From S010-25 sp964466455 (GTDB lineage Bacteria > Pseudomonadota > Gammaproteobacteria > SZUA-229): DNA of 36,528 nt. The notes beneath the pieces are model-generated. The model did not search any database. It saw only the letters and a program-made list of their open reading frames with translations, and had not been told where the DNA came from. Location: contig CAYXNL010000019.1 of NCBI GenBank assembly GCA_964466455.1, forward strand, positions 1 through 36,528, given 5' to 3'. The translations under genes and the position numbers were made by a program. Positions 1 to 7,791 of this stretch are shown in pieces (the first letter of the stretch is position 1; each line of letters starts with the position of its first letter).

Positions 1-11
1 TCAGGTGATCG

Positions 12-695
12 ATGAATAAGCCGCCGGTTATCTGTCTGGATGGTCCCAGTGGTGTTGGTAAAGGAACTATCTGCCTGCTTGTCGCCCAGCATCTTCATTG
101 GCATATTCTCGATAGTGGTTCGCTGTACCGCCTGACTGCTTTGCAAGCCTCACGTGAGGGTGTGGAAGATGATGAGCGCAAAGTAGCGCAGATAGCGCAG
201 TCGCTGGCAGTGGAATACCGGGAACAGGCGGGTGAACTTAAAATTTACCTGAATAATGCAGAAGTTAATACATTGATTCGTACAGAATTAGTGGGTTCTA
301 TGGCATCAAAAATAGCAGCCATGCCAGCGGTTCGTCAGGCTTTGCTGGCACGCCAACGTGCTTTTTTACAGGTACCAGGGCTGGTAGCGGATGGTCGGGA
401 TATGGGAACGGTTGTTTTCCCTGAAGCGCCATTAAAAATCTATTTAACCGCAACGCCGGAAGAAAGAGCGAAAAGGAGGTATAAGCAGTTGAAAGAACAG
501 GGAATAGATGGTAACCTCTGCGATCTCACTGAAAACTTGCGACTTCGCGACGAACGGGATATGAAGCGGACAGTTGCACCGCTCAAACCCGCCACCGACG
601 CAATCATTATTGATACCACTGAATACAGTATTAATAATGTTGGTAGCAGGGTTCTTAAGTGGGTAAAAGAACGTATAGAAACAACCAGTTGCTAA
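12..695 (+). CDS. cmk: Cytidylate kinase
   Basis: This 227-residue protein transfers phosphate from ATP to CMP or dCMP in cytoplasmic pyrimidine nucleotide salvage and synthesis. The P-loop GPSGVGKGT is at residues 11-19. The NMP-binding motif DSGSLYR follows near residue 34, GRDMGTVVFP lies in the middle, and the lid is arginine-rich (ERAKRRYKQL). The length equals that of the E. coli enzyme. The ATG is preceded by AGGTG at a good distance. The next gene is rpsA, as in most Gammaproteobacteria, where cmk and rpsA are neighbours. The gene ends well before rpsA, leaving about 180 bp for a separate rpsA leader. The upstream neighbour lies outside the window. Nothing looks unusual. Confidence 0.97.
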   Translation: MNKPPVICLDGPSGVGKGTICLLVAQHLHWHILDSGSLYRLTALQASREGVEDDERKVAQIAQSLAVEYREQAGELKIYLNNAEVNTLIRTELVGSMASKIAAMPAVRQALLARQRAFLQVPGLVADGRDMGTVVFPEAPLKIYLTATPEERAKRRYKQLKEQGIDGNLCDLTENLRLRDERDMKRTVAPLKPATDAIIIDTTEYSINNVGSRVLKWVKERIETTSC

Positions 696-878
696 ATTTC
701 TGGTCGGTATCTATTGCACAACAGGTGGTCTGTTACTTTACAGGCTGTTTATTAATTAACCGTGTTCTTTCTGCCAGCATCGGGTTATGTCATTAGATTA
801 CAGAGGTTTACTTTGTATCATAACAGGCCAGCCAGCGCGGATTTAGCACAAACAATCTTAAACTACAATCTAACTATT

Positions 879-2558
879 ATGTCCGAAAATTTTGCCGAAT
901 TATTTGAAGAAAGCCTGCGTGAAACCGATATGGGAGCAGGTAACGTTGTTATTGGAACCGTTACTGATATCTCTGATGGTTATGTCATTGTTTCAGCAGG
1001 GTTAAAATCTGAAGGGGTTATCCCTGTCAGTCAGTTTACCGATATGGCGGGTGAGCTGGAAGTGGAAGTGGGTGATGAAGTTGAAGTGGTACTGGAAGCT
1101 GTCGAAGATGGCTTTGGCGAAACCCGCCTTTCACGCGAAAAAGCCAAACGTGCGAAAGCATGGACTAATCTGGAAACCGCTTTTGATAGTGAAGAAATTA
1201 TCAAAGGCATTATCACCGGTAAGGTGAAAGGTGGATTCACTGTTGAACTTGGTGATATCCGTGCCTTCCTGCCGGGGTCGCTGGTCGATGTGCGTCCGGT
1301 ACGTGATACTACTTATCTGGAAAATAAAGAGCTTGAATTCAAGGTAATCAAGCTTGATCAGAAACGTAACAATGTTGTGGTTTCCCGTCGTGCAGTGGTT
1401 GAGAACGAATACAGCGAAGAACGTGAAGCACTGCTGGAAAGCATCGAAGAGGGTAAATCAATTAAGGGCGTGGTCAAGAATCTTACCGACTATGGTGCCT
1501 TCCTTGATCTGGGTGGTGTTGATGGCCTGCTGCATATTACCGATATGGCATGGAAACGCGTTCGCCATCCATCTGAAATTGTTGAAGTTGGCCAGGAAAT
1601 CGAAGTAATGGTATTGAAGTTCGACAAGGAGAAAACACGTGTTTCTCTGGGCTTGAAGCAACTGGGTGAAGACCCATGGGCAGAAATCGCTCGTCGTTAT
1701 CCTGAAGGTTCCCGTCTGTTTGGTAAAGTCAGCAATATTACCGATTATGGTTGTTTTGTTGAAATTGAGGATGGTGTTGAAGGTCTGGTTCACGTTTCTG
1801 AAATGGACTGGACAAATAAAAATGTTAATCCGGCAACCGTTGTGACCCTGAGTGAAGAAAAGGAAGTCATGATTCTGGATATCGATGAAGAACGTCGTCG
1901 TATATCCCTCGGTATGAAACAGTGTCTGCCGAATCCATGGGATGAATTCTTTGCCAGTCATAACAAGGGTGACAAAGTGAGTGGTACGATCAAATCAATT
2001 ACTGATTTCGGCGTATTTGTTGGTCTGGATGGCGATATTGATGGACTGATCCATATGTCTGATATTTCCTGGGATGACAGTGGTGAAGATGCTATTCGCA
2101 ACTACAGAAAAGGCGATACCATTGAAGCAGTTGTGTTATCTATTGATGCCGAACGTGAGCGTATCTCATTGGGTATTAAACAGATGGAACAGGATCCTAT
2201 CTCTACCTTTATAGCGGAACATAAAAAAGGTTCAATTGTTAAAGGAACGGTTACTTCCGTTGACGCAAAAGCTGCTATTATTGATCTGGGTGATGGCGTT
2301 GAAGGAACATTACGTGCCTCGGAACTGTCCCGTGACCGGGTGGAAGATGCCTCGTTAATACTGAAGGTTGGTGATAAAGTGGAAGCCAAACTACTTGGGT
2401 TTGATCGTAAGAATCGCGGTATTGCACTGTCTATTAAGGCAAAGGATTATGACGATGAAAGCGAAGCATTAAAAGACTATTCTGACAATCAGGAATCGAC
2501 TGGTGCTGCACCAACACTGGGTGATCTGTTGAAGGAACAAATGAAGTCCGGTGACTAG
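879..2558 (+). CDS. rpsA: 30S ribosomal protein S1
   Basis: S1 binds mRNA on the small ribosomal subunit and helps start translation of messages with weak or structured leaders. The protein has 559 residues from this ATG (E. coli S1 has 557) and carries six successive S1/OB-fold repeats. The later ones are marked by recurring G-x-V/I-x-x-I/L-T-D-(Y/F)-G-x-F-V and DG-(L/V)-(L/V)-H-(I/V)-S/T patterns. The open frame extends 39 codons upstream to 762, but that extension has no S1 similarity, whereas MSENFAELFEES at 879 matches the known N terminus. No clear Shine-Dalgarno sequence precedes 879, as is also true of E. coli rpsA, which is regulated by its own product through the leader. ihfB follows, the usual order. 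Confidence 0.97.
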   Translation: MSENFAELFEESLRETDMGAGNVVIGTVTDISDGYVIVSAGLKSEGVIPVSQFTDMAGELEVEVGDEVEVVLEAVEDGFGETRLSREKAKRAKAWTNLETAFDSEEIIKGIITGKVKGGFTVELGDIRAFLPGSLVDVRPVRDTTYLENKELEFKVIKLDQKRNNVVVSRRAVVENEYSEEREALLESIEEGKSIKGVVKNLTDYGAFLDLGGVDGLLHITDMAWKRVRHPSEIVEVGQEIEVMVLKFDKEKTRVSLGLKQLGEDPWAEIARRYPEGSRLFGKVSNITDYGCFVEIEDGVEGLVHVSEMDWTNKNVNPATVVTLSEEKEVMILDIDEERRRISLGMKQCLPNPWDEFFASHNKGDKVSGTIKSITDFGVFVGLDGDIDGLIHMSDISWDDSGEDAIRNYRKGDTIEAVVLSIDAERERISLGIKQMEQDPISTFIAEHKKGSIVKGTVTSVDAKAAIIDLGDGVEGTLRASELSRDRVEDASLILKVGDKVEAKLLGFDRKNRGIALSIKAKDYDDESEALKDYSDNQESTGAAPTLGDLLKEQMKSGD

Positions 2559-2590
2559 TTTATTGCTGAAAACGGGTAGGAATACAGGTA

Positions 2591-2620
2591 ATTCAGAGCA
2601 GGCATCTGCCTGCTCTGAAT
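2591..2620 (+). terminator. Perfect palindrome after rpsA
   Basis: A perfect inverted repeat lies 32 bases after the rpsA stop: a 14-base arm starting ATTCAGAGCAGG, a 2-base centre, and the complementary arm. It would fold into a very stable hairpin. No T-run follows, so it may be a 3'-end stabiliser or a partial terminator rather than a classical intrinsic terminator. Confidence 0.6.
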
Positions 2621-2664
2621 TGCTCGAATAACTACACAAAAGTAAATGAAGAAGGTTAAAGCTT

Positions 2665-2985
2665 ATGACTGAAGAGATGCTGACCAGTGCAATGATGAAA
2701 TCTGAGCTGATTGAAAGAATTGCACGAAAGCAAAGTCATCTTGCCTATAAGGATATTGAACTCGCCGTTAAAAGTTTGCTGGAGCAAATGAGTGGTTCAC
2801 TGGCAAATGGTGAACGTATTGAGATTCGAGGTTTTGGCAGTTTCTCATTGCATTATCGACCACCGCGTTCTGGGCGAAATCCAAAAACCGGTGGCTCTGT
2901 GATGTTACCGGGTAAGTATGTGCCTCACTTTAAGCCAGGGAAAGAACTGCGTGAGCGGGTTAATGATTCAATGAAAAAAAGCTGA
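2665..2985 (+). CDS. ihfB: Integration host factor beta subunit
   Basis: IhfB pairs with IhfA to make IHF, which bends DNA sharply and helps NifA reach sigma-54 polymerase at nif promoters. The body KSELIERIAR...GERIEIRGFGSFSLHYR...RNPKTG...KYVPHFKPGKELRERV matches the HU/IHF beta family almost throughout, including the beta-arm and the RNPKTG tip. The frame gives 106 residues against 94 in E. coli. The extra residues are N-terminal, and starts at 2677, 2692 or 2695 are possible. I keep 2665 because AGAAGG lies at a suitable distance only in front of it. The position after rpsA is conserved in Gammaproteobacteria. Confidence 0.95.
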   Translation: MTEEMLTSAMMKSELIERIARKQSHLAYKDIELAVKSLLEQMSGSLANGERIEIRGFGSFSLHYRPPRSGRNPKTGGSVMLPGKYVPHFKPGKELRERVNDSMKKS

Positions 2986-2993
2986 GTACCCTG

Positions 2994-3029
2994 ATGTATA
3001 TAAGTATGTATATAAGTATGTATATAAGT
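2994..3029. repeat. Three tandem 12-bp repeats
   Basis: The unit ATGTATATAAGT occurs three times without a mismatch, starting 9 bases after the ihfB stop, and a partial fourth unit (A then CG) follows. It is AT-rich, and copy number could vary by slippage. No function is visible. Confidence 0.85.
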
Positions 3030-3102
3030 ACGAAAAAAGTAGCTATACAGTACAAATGGTAAATTAAACTTCCATTTACTACTGTCTATATTTGTAACAT
3101 TA

Positions 3103-3138
3103 ATTTTATTTTCATACCCAATTTTATTTTTATACCCA
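3103..3138. repeat. Two tandem 18-bp repeats before lapB
   Basis: ATTTTATTTTCATACCCA is followed immediately by a second copy with one change (C to T). The pair sits in the 239-bp AT-rich space between ihfB and lapB, which holds no gene. Confidence 0.8.
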
Positions 3139-3224
3139 GTCAATTTTGTTGTTTCTGGTTATTCAGATGAATGATGCGGAAAAACTGTAGCATTCATATT
3201 AACTTCTGGATCTGTTAAACAAAC

Positions 3225-4430
3225 GTGTTTAATTTCACCCAAATACCTTTCTGGTCGCTAGCTGTATTTCCGCTTGTTATTGTTATTTTCTGGTTGCTTT
3301 ACCGAGGCAGACAGAAAAACAGGAAACAGCAATCCTCTTTGTCCTCTGACTATTTCAAGGGCCTTAATTACCTGCTGAATGATGAGCATGGTAAGGCACT
3401 GGATATTTTTATTAAACTGGTTGAGTCAAACTGGGATACTATTGATACGCATTTTGCACTGGGCAAAATCTACCGCAAAAATGGTGAAATAGATAAGGCT
3501 ATTAAAATTCATCAGGGTTTGATCGGACGTCCATCATTACCCGAAAAATACCGCAGCAAAATTTTACTGGAACTGGGTTTTGATTACCTCGGTGCGGGCT
3601 GGTTTGATCGTGCGGAAGGTTTATTCAAAGAAGTTTTAATTGTTGATCCACAATCACAGGCAGCCAGAGAAAACCTGATTTTTATTTACCAGCGGGAAAA
3701 AGACTGGTACCGGGCAATTGATATTGCGATTGAACTACATAAGAAAAATTCTGCTGAAATTGCACCGATGATCGCCCAGTATTACTGTGAACTTGCTGAG
3801 GCAGCAAGTACAAAGGGAAATATTGTACAGATGGTTGGTAATGCCGAAAAAGCCCTTGGTTATGATGGTGCCTGTACCCGCGCCAGCATCTTGCTGGCCG
3901 ATCAGAAGCGTCGTGAAGGTGATGACCGGGCTGCTTTAAAACACTACCAGCTAATTGAAAGTCAGGATCCAGAATCTATTACACTTGTTCTGGAATCAAT
4001 GCTGGCGTGTTATACACGGTTATCTGCACTAGAGGAATTTTATGATTACCTTTCCATGCTGGAACAACGTCATGAAAAAATATTTCTGCAAATAACCATT
4101 GCCGAAGTACTGGAGCAGATTAAGGGTAAAAAATCGGCCATTGAATACCTGTCGGAAAACCTGAAAGAACATCCCAGTCTTGAGGGTATGCGTAAACTGC
4201 TGTCATACGGGATGGTTGATTTTAATATAGAACATATTTGTGATGATCTGAATATTGCTGTTGGTATGATGCAGAAAGAACGTATGCATTACCGTTGTCG
4301 TGCCTGTGGGTTTAATACAAACACCCATTACTGGTTGTGTCCGGGATGTAATCACTGGGCACAGATTAAACCATCACTAGGCGAAATATGTAAAATAAAA
4401 ACAATAAGAATAGAAGAGAATAGAGAGTGA
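3225..4430 (+). CDS. lapB: Lipopolysaccharide assembly protein B
   Basis: LapB (YciM) is an inner-membrane-anchored protein facing the cytoplasm. It tunes lipopolysaccharide synthesis by controlling turnover of LpxC with FtsH. Residues 9-25 form one N-terminal membrane helix, followed by basic residues (RGRQKNRK). A long TPR array covers roughly residues 45-340 (for example ALDIFIKLVESNWDTIDTHFALG and GWFDRAEGLFKEVL). The C terminus has a rubredoxin-like metal knuckle, CRAC at 358-361 and CPGC at 372-375, which is the hallmark of this family. The length of 401 compares with 389 in E. coli. The start is GTG with only a weak ribosome site. lapA, which normally precedes lapB, is missing: the space after ihfB holds only tandem repeats. 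Confidence 0.95.
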   Translation: MFNFTQIPFWSLAVFPLVIVIFWLLYRGRQKNRKQQSSLSSDYFKGLNYLLNDEHGKALDIFIKLVESNWDTIDTHFALGKIYRKNGEIDKAIKIHQGLIGRPSLPEKYRSKILLELGFDYLGAGWFDRAEGLFKEVLIVDPQSQAARENLIFIYQREKDWYRAIDIAIELHKKNSAEIAPMIAQYYCELAEAASTKGNIVQMVGNAEKALGYDGACTRASILLADQKRREGDDRAALKHYQLIESQDPESITLVLESMLACYTRLSALEEFYDYLSMLEQRHEKIFLQITIAEVLEQIKGKKSAIEYLSENLKEHPSLEGMRKLLSYGMVDFNIEHICDDLNIAVGMMQKERMHYRCRACGFNTNTHYWLCPGCNHWAQIKPSLGEICKIKTIRIEENRE

Positions 4431-4440
4431 AAAACAGACA

Positions 4441-4520
4441 TTTACTAACAGGATGGATGAAAAGGATACCTGGTGTTCAAAGACCGTCAGCCGCAGGGAT
4501 GCGGGTGTCGAGCTTACAGA
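4441..4520 (+). repeat. Palindromic repeat R1, left-part copy
   Basis: This is the left half of a repeat whose complete copy is at 23507-23643. It begins TTACTAACAGGATGGATGAA and continues through the GC-rich hairpin CCGCAGGGATGCGG to CGAGCTTACA. Similarity fades after about 4520. An inverted partner lies at 5941-6030, so the two bracket the next two genes. The rest of the 274-bp gap (to 4704) shows no gene. Confidence 0.8.
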
Positions 4521-4704
4521 TGACCACTGTCAGATTTTTCTTACAACCAATGACCGTATTTGCTGATAGAACTTAGCTCTCGGTTTCTTTATATTTCCTA
4601 TCCTGCCTGGTTGCATAAACCGGTAGATAAAAAACTGCTAACTGGAACCTCAGACCCGTTCAGATGTTCCCTAACTATTGGATAATTATCCAGGGATGTG
4701 AAAA

Positions 4705-4962
4705 ATGAAATCACTGATAAGTATATGTTTTATTCTGCTCCTATCAACCGCTACCTCAATATTTGCCGCACAGGTAAATATCAATACGGCTGATGCAGAT
4801 ACTATTGCGACAGAAATTTCTGGTATTGGTGAAAATCGTGCCAGAGCTATTGTTGAATATCGAAAGGTAAATGGAAAGTTTATGACGGTAGATGACCTTA
4901 CCAAAGTAAAAGGTATTGGTGAAAAAACAGTCGAGAAAAATCGTAAAAACATTTCACTGTAA
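4705..4962 (+). CDS. ComEA-like helix-hairpin-helix secreted protein
   Basis: An 85-residue protein with an N-terminal signal peptide (MKSLISICFILLLSTATSIFA, cleavage after AxA likely) and a short body VNINTADADTIATEISGIGENRARAIVEYR...TVDDLTKVKGIGEKTVEKN. The body carries the two helix-hairpin-helix motifs GIGENRA and GIGEKTV of the ComEA/YbaV family. Proteins of this kind bind double-stranded DNA in the periplasm, and ComEA proper helps DNA uptake. The membrane anchor and linker of Gram-positive ComEA are absent, as is usual in proteobacteria. The gene stands alone between repeats and has its own terminator. A role in competence is an inference from the family. Confidence 0.85.
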   Translation: MKSLISICFILLLSTATSIFAAQVNINTADADTIATEISGIGENRARAIVEYRKVNGKFMTVDDLTKVKGIGEKTVEKNRKNISL

Positions 4963-4978
4963 GCTGTTTCATTATATT

Positions 4979-5010
4979 CGGCTCCGGTATACAAACCGGG
5001 GCCGTTTTTT
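4979..5010 (+). terminator. Rho-independent terminator of the ComEA-like gene
   Basis: The stem CGGCTCCGGT / ACCGGGGCCG has ten pairs, one of them G-T, and a 6-base loop. It is followed at once by six T residues, 17 bases after the stop codon. Confidence 0.9.
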
Positions 5011-5157
5011 GTTTCTACCGTTATAGCTATAAACGCGGTAAACTATCCGTATGAGAAAAGCTGATTCTCCATCCGTTAATAGTCTGTTTATACTGGCCTG
5101 TCATTGCCTCAGTCTGGTGCATGCAATTCTTATGAGATAATAGGGCTGTCCTTTATT

Positions 5158-5919
5158 ATGATTAGCTGTTGTATAGTTACCTGTCGTAGCTTTATCCGCT
5201 TACCATTTTTTTTATTTCTGGTAATGCAGATTGCGCCTGCCTATGCTGCTTCGCCGCAGAAGCCAGAAAAAATAAAGGTATACCAGCTAATGTATCGGGA
5301 AAAGGAGTCAGGGCTTGACCCGTATAAAGTGAGAATGCTGATTTCAAAACGTTATATACGAATTGATGAAATGGATGATAAAAGTGGCTATATTATTTAC
5401 GATAACAAGAAAAAAGCCATATACAGTGTGAGCCATTATGACAAAAGGATTCTGGTTATTAAGCCTGGTAACGTATTGGCTAAGAACCCTGACCTGAATA
5501 CAAAAATTGAATACAGGAAGCTTGATGATGCACCGCCGGTATCCGGCAAGCCAATTTTTAACTACAGTATTCTCGCTTCTATTCAAACAGAGAATGTGAA
5601 GAAACAAAAAACCTGTGCGGATTATCAGCTGGTAGAAGGTTTGTTGCCTAAAGTTACCAGAATGCTAAAAAACTACCAGCAGGTTCTTTCTGCCCAGCAG
5701 GTGCAGATGTTGAAAAGAACAATTAAGGGGGTGCAAACCCCCTGTTATCTTGCTGATCAGATTTATGATAAAGGCCTGTATTATGATAAAGGTCTGCCTG
5801 TTCATGAATGGCACAGTAATCAAAAATCAAAAATTCTACTTGATTATAAACAGGTAAAAGTTAATCCGGATCTATTTACCCTGCCTGAAAATTACAGCCG
5901 GTTTTCGATAACACAATAA
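5158..5919 (+). CDS. Uncharacterised secreted protein
   Basis: I do not recognise a named family. From the ATG at 5158 the protein has 253 residues. An open frame reaches a TTG at 5104, but 5158 gives a credible signal peptide: a basic residue, then RLPFFLFLVMQIAPAYAA with cleavage after AYA. The mature part is beta-rich and basic, with KYIRIDEMDDKSGYIIYDNKKKAIYSV-like strands that recall periplasmic proteins detecting or carrying lipids or metals. There are two cysteines in the mature part, in KTCADY and TPCYLADQ, which could form a disulfide. The gene lies between the ComEA-like gene and an inverted repeat copy, with no operon partner. The start choice and function are both uncertain. Confidence 0.6.
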   Translation: MISCCIVTCRSFIRLPFFLFLVMQIAPAYAASPQKPEKIKVYQLMYREKESGLDPYKVRMLISKRYIRIDEMDDKSGYIIYDNKKKAIYSVSHYDKRILVIKPGNVLAKNPDLNTKIEYRKLDDAPPVSGKPIFNYSILASIQTENVKKQKTCADYQLVEGLLPKVTRMLKNYQQVLSAQQVQMLKRTIKGVQTPCYLADQIYDKGLYYDKGLPVHEWHSNQKSKILLDYKQVKVNPDLFTLPENYSRFSITQ

Positions 5920-5940
5920 ATTTTTTTAGTGCAAATCGCC

Positions 5941-6030
5941 GTCAATACATCCCTGTAAGCTCGACACCCGCATCCCTGCGGCTGACTGTCTTGAACAACA
6001 AGTATCCTTTTCATCTATCCTGTTAGTAAC
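5941..6030 (-). repeat. Palindromic repeat R1, inverted left-part copy
   Basis: Read on the minus strand it matches the first 90 bases of the full copy at 23507 with about four differences, including the ends TTACTAACAGGAT and GGATGTATTGAC. It is inverted relative to the copy at 4441. The rest of the space to rnfH (6031-6105) holds a short hairpin, AATACTA/TAGTATT at 6054-6074, and nothing else that I can see. Confidence 0.85.
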
Positions 6031-6105
6031 TTGTTGGCATAGTGGCTAAGGGGAATACTACGTTTAATAGTATTGGACACTGGAGTGTTCCAAAATAGTA
6101 AATGA

Positions 6106-6366
6106 TTATCTGTCTCGCCTTTTAACTGTTTCAGGGTCGGCTGTAATAGGGCGGTATATTTCTACACGATTGCCTTCCTGTACGACAGTATTCAGTTTGC
6201 TCAATCTACCAAAAATGCCTACCTTCTGTGCTTCGATATCAATTTCGGGAAACATTTTTAGCAAGCCGGATTTTTCTATCACTTCTTTTATGGTACTTCC
6301 GTCAGGAACTTCCAGTTTAAGCCAGACCTGTTTTTTACCATTGTCATATGCAGTGCCAATATTCAT
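6106..6366 (-). CDS. rnfH: RnfH family protein
   Basis: An 86-residue protein with a ubiquitin-like fold expected from its family (RnfH/UPF0125). The conserved segment VGIFGRLSKLNTVVQEGNRVEIYRPI is typical. It is the last gene of rnfABCDGEH, 26 bases after rnfE. A gene of this family closes the rnf cluster in Rhodobacter capsulatus. Its biochemical role is not established: it may aid assembly of the complex. The E. coli relative lies elsewhere, beside ratA. Linkage to rnf therefore supports the nitrogen-fixation-type Rnf rather than an Rsx system. Confidence 0.88.
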   Translation of the reverse strand: MNIGTAYDNGKKQVWLKLEVPDGSTIKEVIEKSGLLKMFPEIDIEAQKVGIFGRLSKLNTVVQEGNRVEIYRPITADPETVKRRDR

Positions 6367-6392
6367 ATTATCTATCCACTTTTTCGTATTTG

Positions 6393-7100
6393 CTATACAG
6401 CGACACTTTCACCATTGAGATTATGACTGATTTTTGAATTATCATTTTTACTTACTTTTAATCGTTGTATGCGCCGCTCAATAATACGTTTAGCTGCCAG
6501 TACAAAACCCAGTGTAAGGAAACCGCCCGGCGGTAAAATCATTAATAGAAATCCGTGGTAATCGGGTATCACTCTTAGTTCCAGAAAAGTAAATGAGTTA
6601 CCCAGCAACAGGTGAGCATTTGCAAATAAGGTACCGCTGCCTATAATTTCCCGTATCGTGCCCAGTAGTACTAATGATAGCGTAAAACCCAGACCCATCA
6701 TGAATCCATCAACGATAGAAGGTAGTACCGGATTTTTGAAAGCAAAGGATTCTGCCCGACCTAAAATGGCGCAATTGGTAACAATTAATGGCACAAATAT
6801 ACCGAGTACCTTGTGTAAATCATGCAACCATGCATTGATACCCATATCGACCAGCGTTACAATGGCAGCAATGATGAGTACGAATATCGGGATACGTACT
6901 TCCTCGCTAATAGTATGACGTAATAATGAAATAACTGAACCGGTAAGAACCAGAACAACAAGGGTAGCAAGGCCCATGCCTAGTCCATTGGTTGCAGTAC
7001 TGGTAACGGCAAGTGTCGGACATAATGCCAGCACTTGTGATAGCACCACATTCTTATCCCATAGACCGTTGCGGATAATACTTTTGTAGTCGTTACTCAT
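6393..7100 (-). CDS. rnfE: Electron transport complex subunit RnfE
   Basis: An integral membrane subunit of the Rnf complex with 235 residues and about six hydrophobic helices. Conserved signatures are NGLWDKNVVLSQVLALCPTLAVT near the N terminus and PLIVTNCAILGRAESFA in the middle, the same fold as RnfA. In related RnfA/RnfE and NqrD/NqrE pairs, a cysteine from each (here in LCPTLAV and TNCAILG) holds an iron-sulfur centre within the membrane. The start overlaps the end of rnfG by 8 bases, indicating translational coupling. The C-terminal tail after ILPPGGFLTLGFVLAAKRI is charged and variable. Confidence 0.96.
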   Translation of the reverse strand: MSNDYKSIIRNGLWDKNVVLSQVLALCPTLAVTSTATNGLGMGLATLVVLVLTGSVISLLRHTISEEVRIPIFVLIIAAIVTLVDMGINAWLHDLHKVLGIFVPLIVTNCAILGRAESFAFKNPVLPSIVDGFMMGLGFTLSLVLLGTIREIIGSGTLFANAHLLLGNSFTFLELRVIPDYHGFLLMILPPGGFLTLGFVLAAKRIIERRIQRLKVSKNDNSKISHNLNGESVAV

Positions 7101-7791
7101 TATTTTTTCCTGTCAAAGTATGTGTAAAATCCGGTACCTTCTTTAAACTTTGTTTCGCGGGTACTAATGTTTTTCTGGATAGCAGTTCATTTCGATATTG
7201 ACCAAATAATTCCAGCCCCTGTTTTACGGCTTTTACAACGGCGCGTGGTGTTATGGTGGCGCCGCTGAACTGATCAAATATGCCACCATCTTTCTTAACC
7301 TTCCATTTTTCCGGGGTTGGATTTTTCAATGACAATCCATTGAAGCTGTAAATCCAGTTACTTTTTTTCTTTTCAATTCTGTCACCTAATCCCGGCGTTT
7401 CATGATGTGATAATACGCGCACGCCAAGTATTTCACCGTTTGCTCTAATACCCATAATCAGTTTAACTTCGCCACCATAACCCTGGCCATTGACACCGTA
7501 GGCAACGGCAACGACCCGACCGTTTTTAATACCCTGATAAACAACCACTTTATGTTTCCCAAGCTGGATCTTCAGTTTGTTGTCAAGCAAGTTGTTATCA
7601 TGCATGGAATCCGGTATAACCTGGCTAACTGATGCCCGCATATCTTCCGCTAAACGTGACTTAATAGCCTTGCTGGTACTGATATTTCCTATTACCAGCA
7701 AGCTGGTGGTAATAGTGGCAAAGCCACCCAGCAAAATTCCCAGGTAAATGACATGTTTCTTATTACTATGTGTCACCACTTGTTCAGCCAT
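7093..7791 (-). CDS. rnfG: Electron transport complex subunit RnfG (covalent FMN)
   Basis: RnfG has one N-terminal membrane helix (YLGILLGGFATITTSLLVIG) and a periplasmic FMN-binding domain. The flavinylation motif D-x-x-S-G-A-T is at 173-179 in this numbering. Thr179 is the expected FMN acceptor, loaded by an ApbE flavin transferase. The frame opens at 7815, but 7791 is the better start: CCGGAG lies 7 bases in front of it and it overlaps the rnfD stop by 8 bases. That gives 232 residues. The reaction of the whole complex is ion-driven electron flow from NADH to ferredoxin or the reverse. In diazotrophs it makes reduced ferredoxin or flavodoxin for nitrogenase. Confidence 0.95.
   Translation of the reverse strand: MAEQVVTHSNKKHVIYLGILLGGFATITTSLLVIGNISTSKAIKSRLAEDMRASVSQVIPDSMHDNNLLDNKLKIQLGKHKVVVYQGIKNGRVVAVAYGVNGQGYGGEVKLIMGIRANGEILGVRVLSHHETPGLGDRIEKKKSNWIYSFNGLSLKNPTPEKWKVKKDGGIFDQFSGATITPRAVVKAVKQGLELFGQYRNELLSRKTLVPAKQSLKKVPDFTHTLTGKNNE

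Noticed and set aside
762..878. 39-codon N-terminal extension of S1
   Set aside because: It has no similarity to S1 proteins and makes the protein too long. The start at 879 matches the known N terminus.
1458..1961. 167-codon minus-strand open frame
   Set aside because: It is antisense to rpsA S1 repeats with no independent support.
2994..3138. Short repeats resembling a CRISPR array
   Set aside because: The units are 12 and 18 bases, directly adjacent with no spacers, AT-only in character, and no cas genes are present.
2925..3143. 72-codon minus-strand frame after ihfB
   Set aside because: It is created by translation of the 12-bp tandem repeats and the antisense of ihfB.
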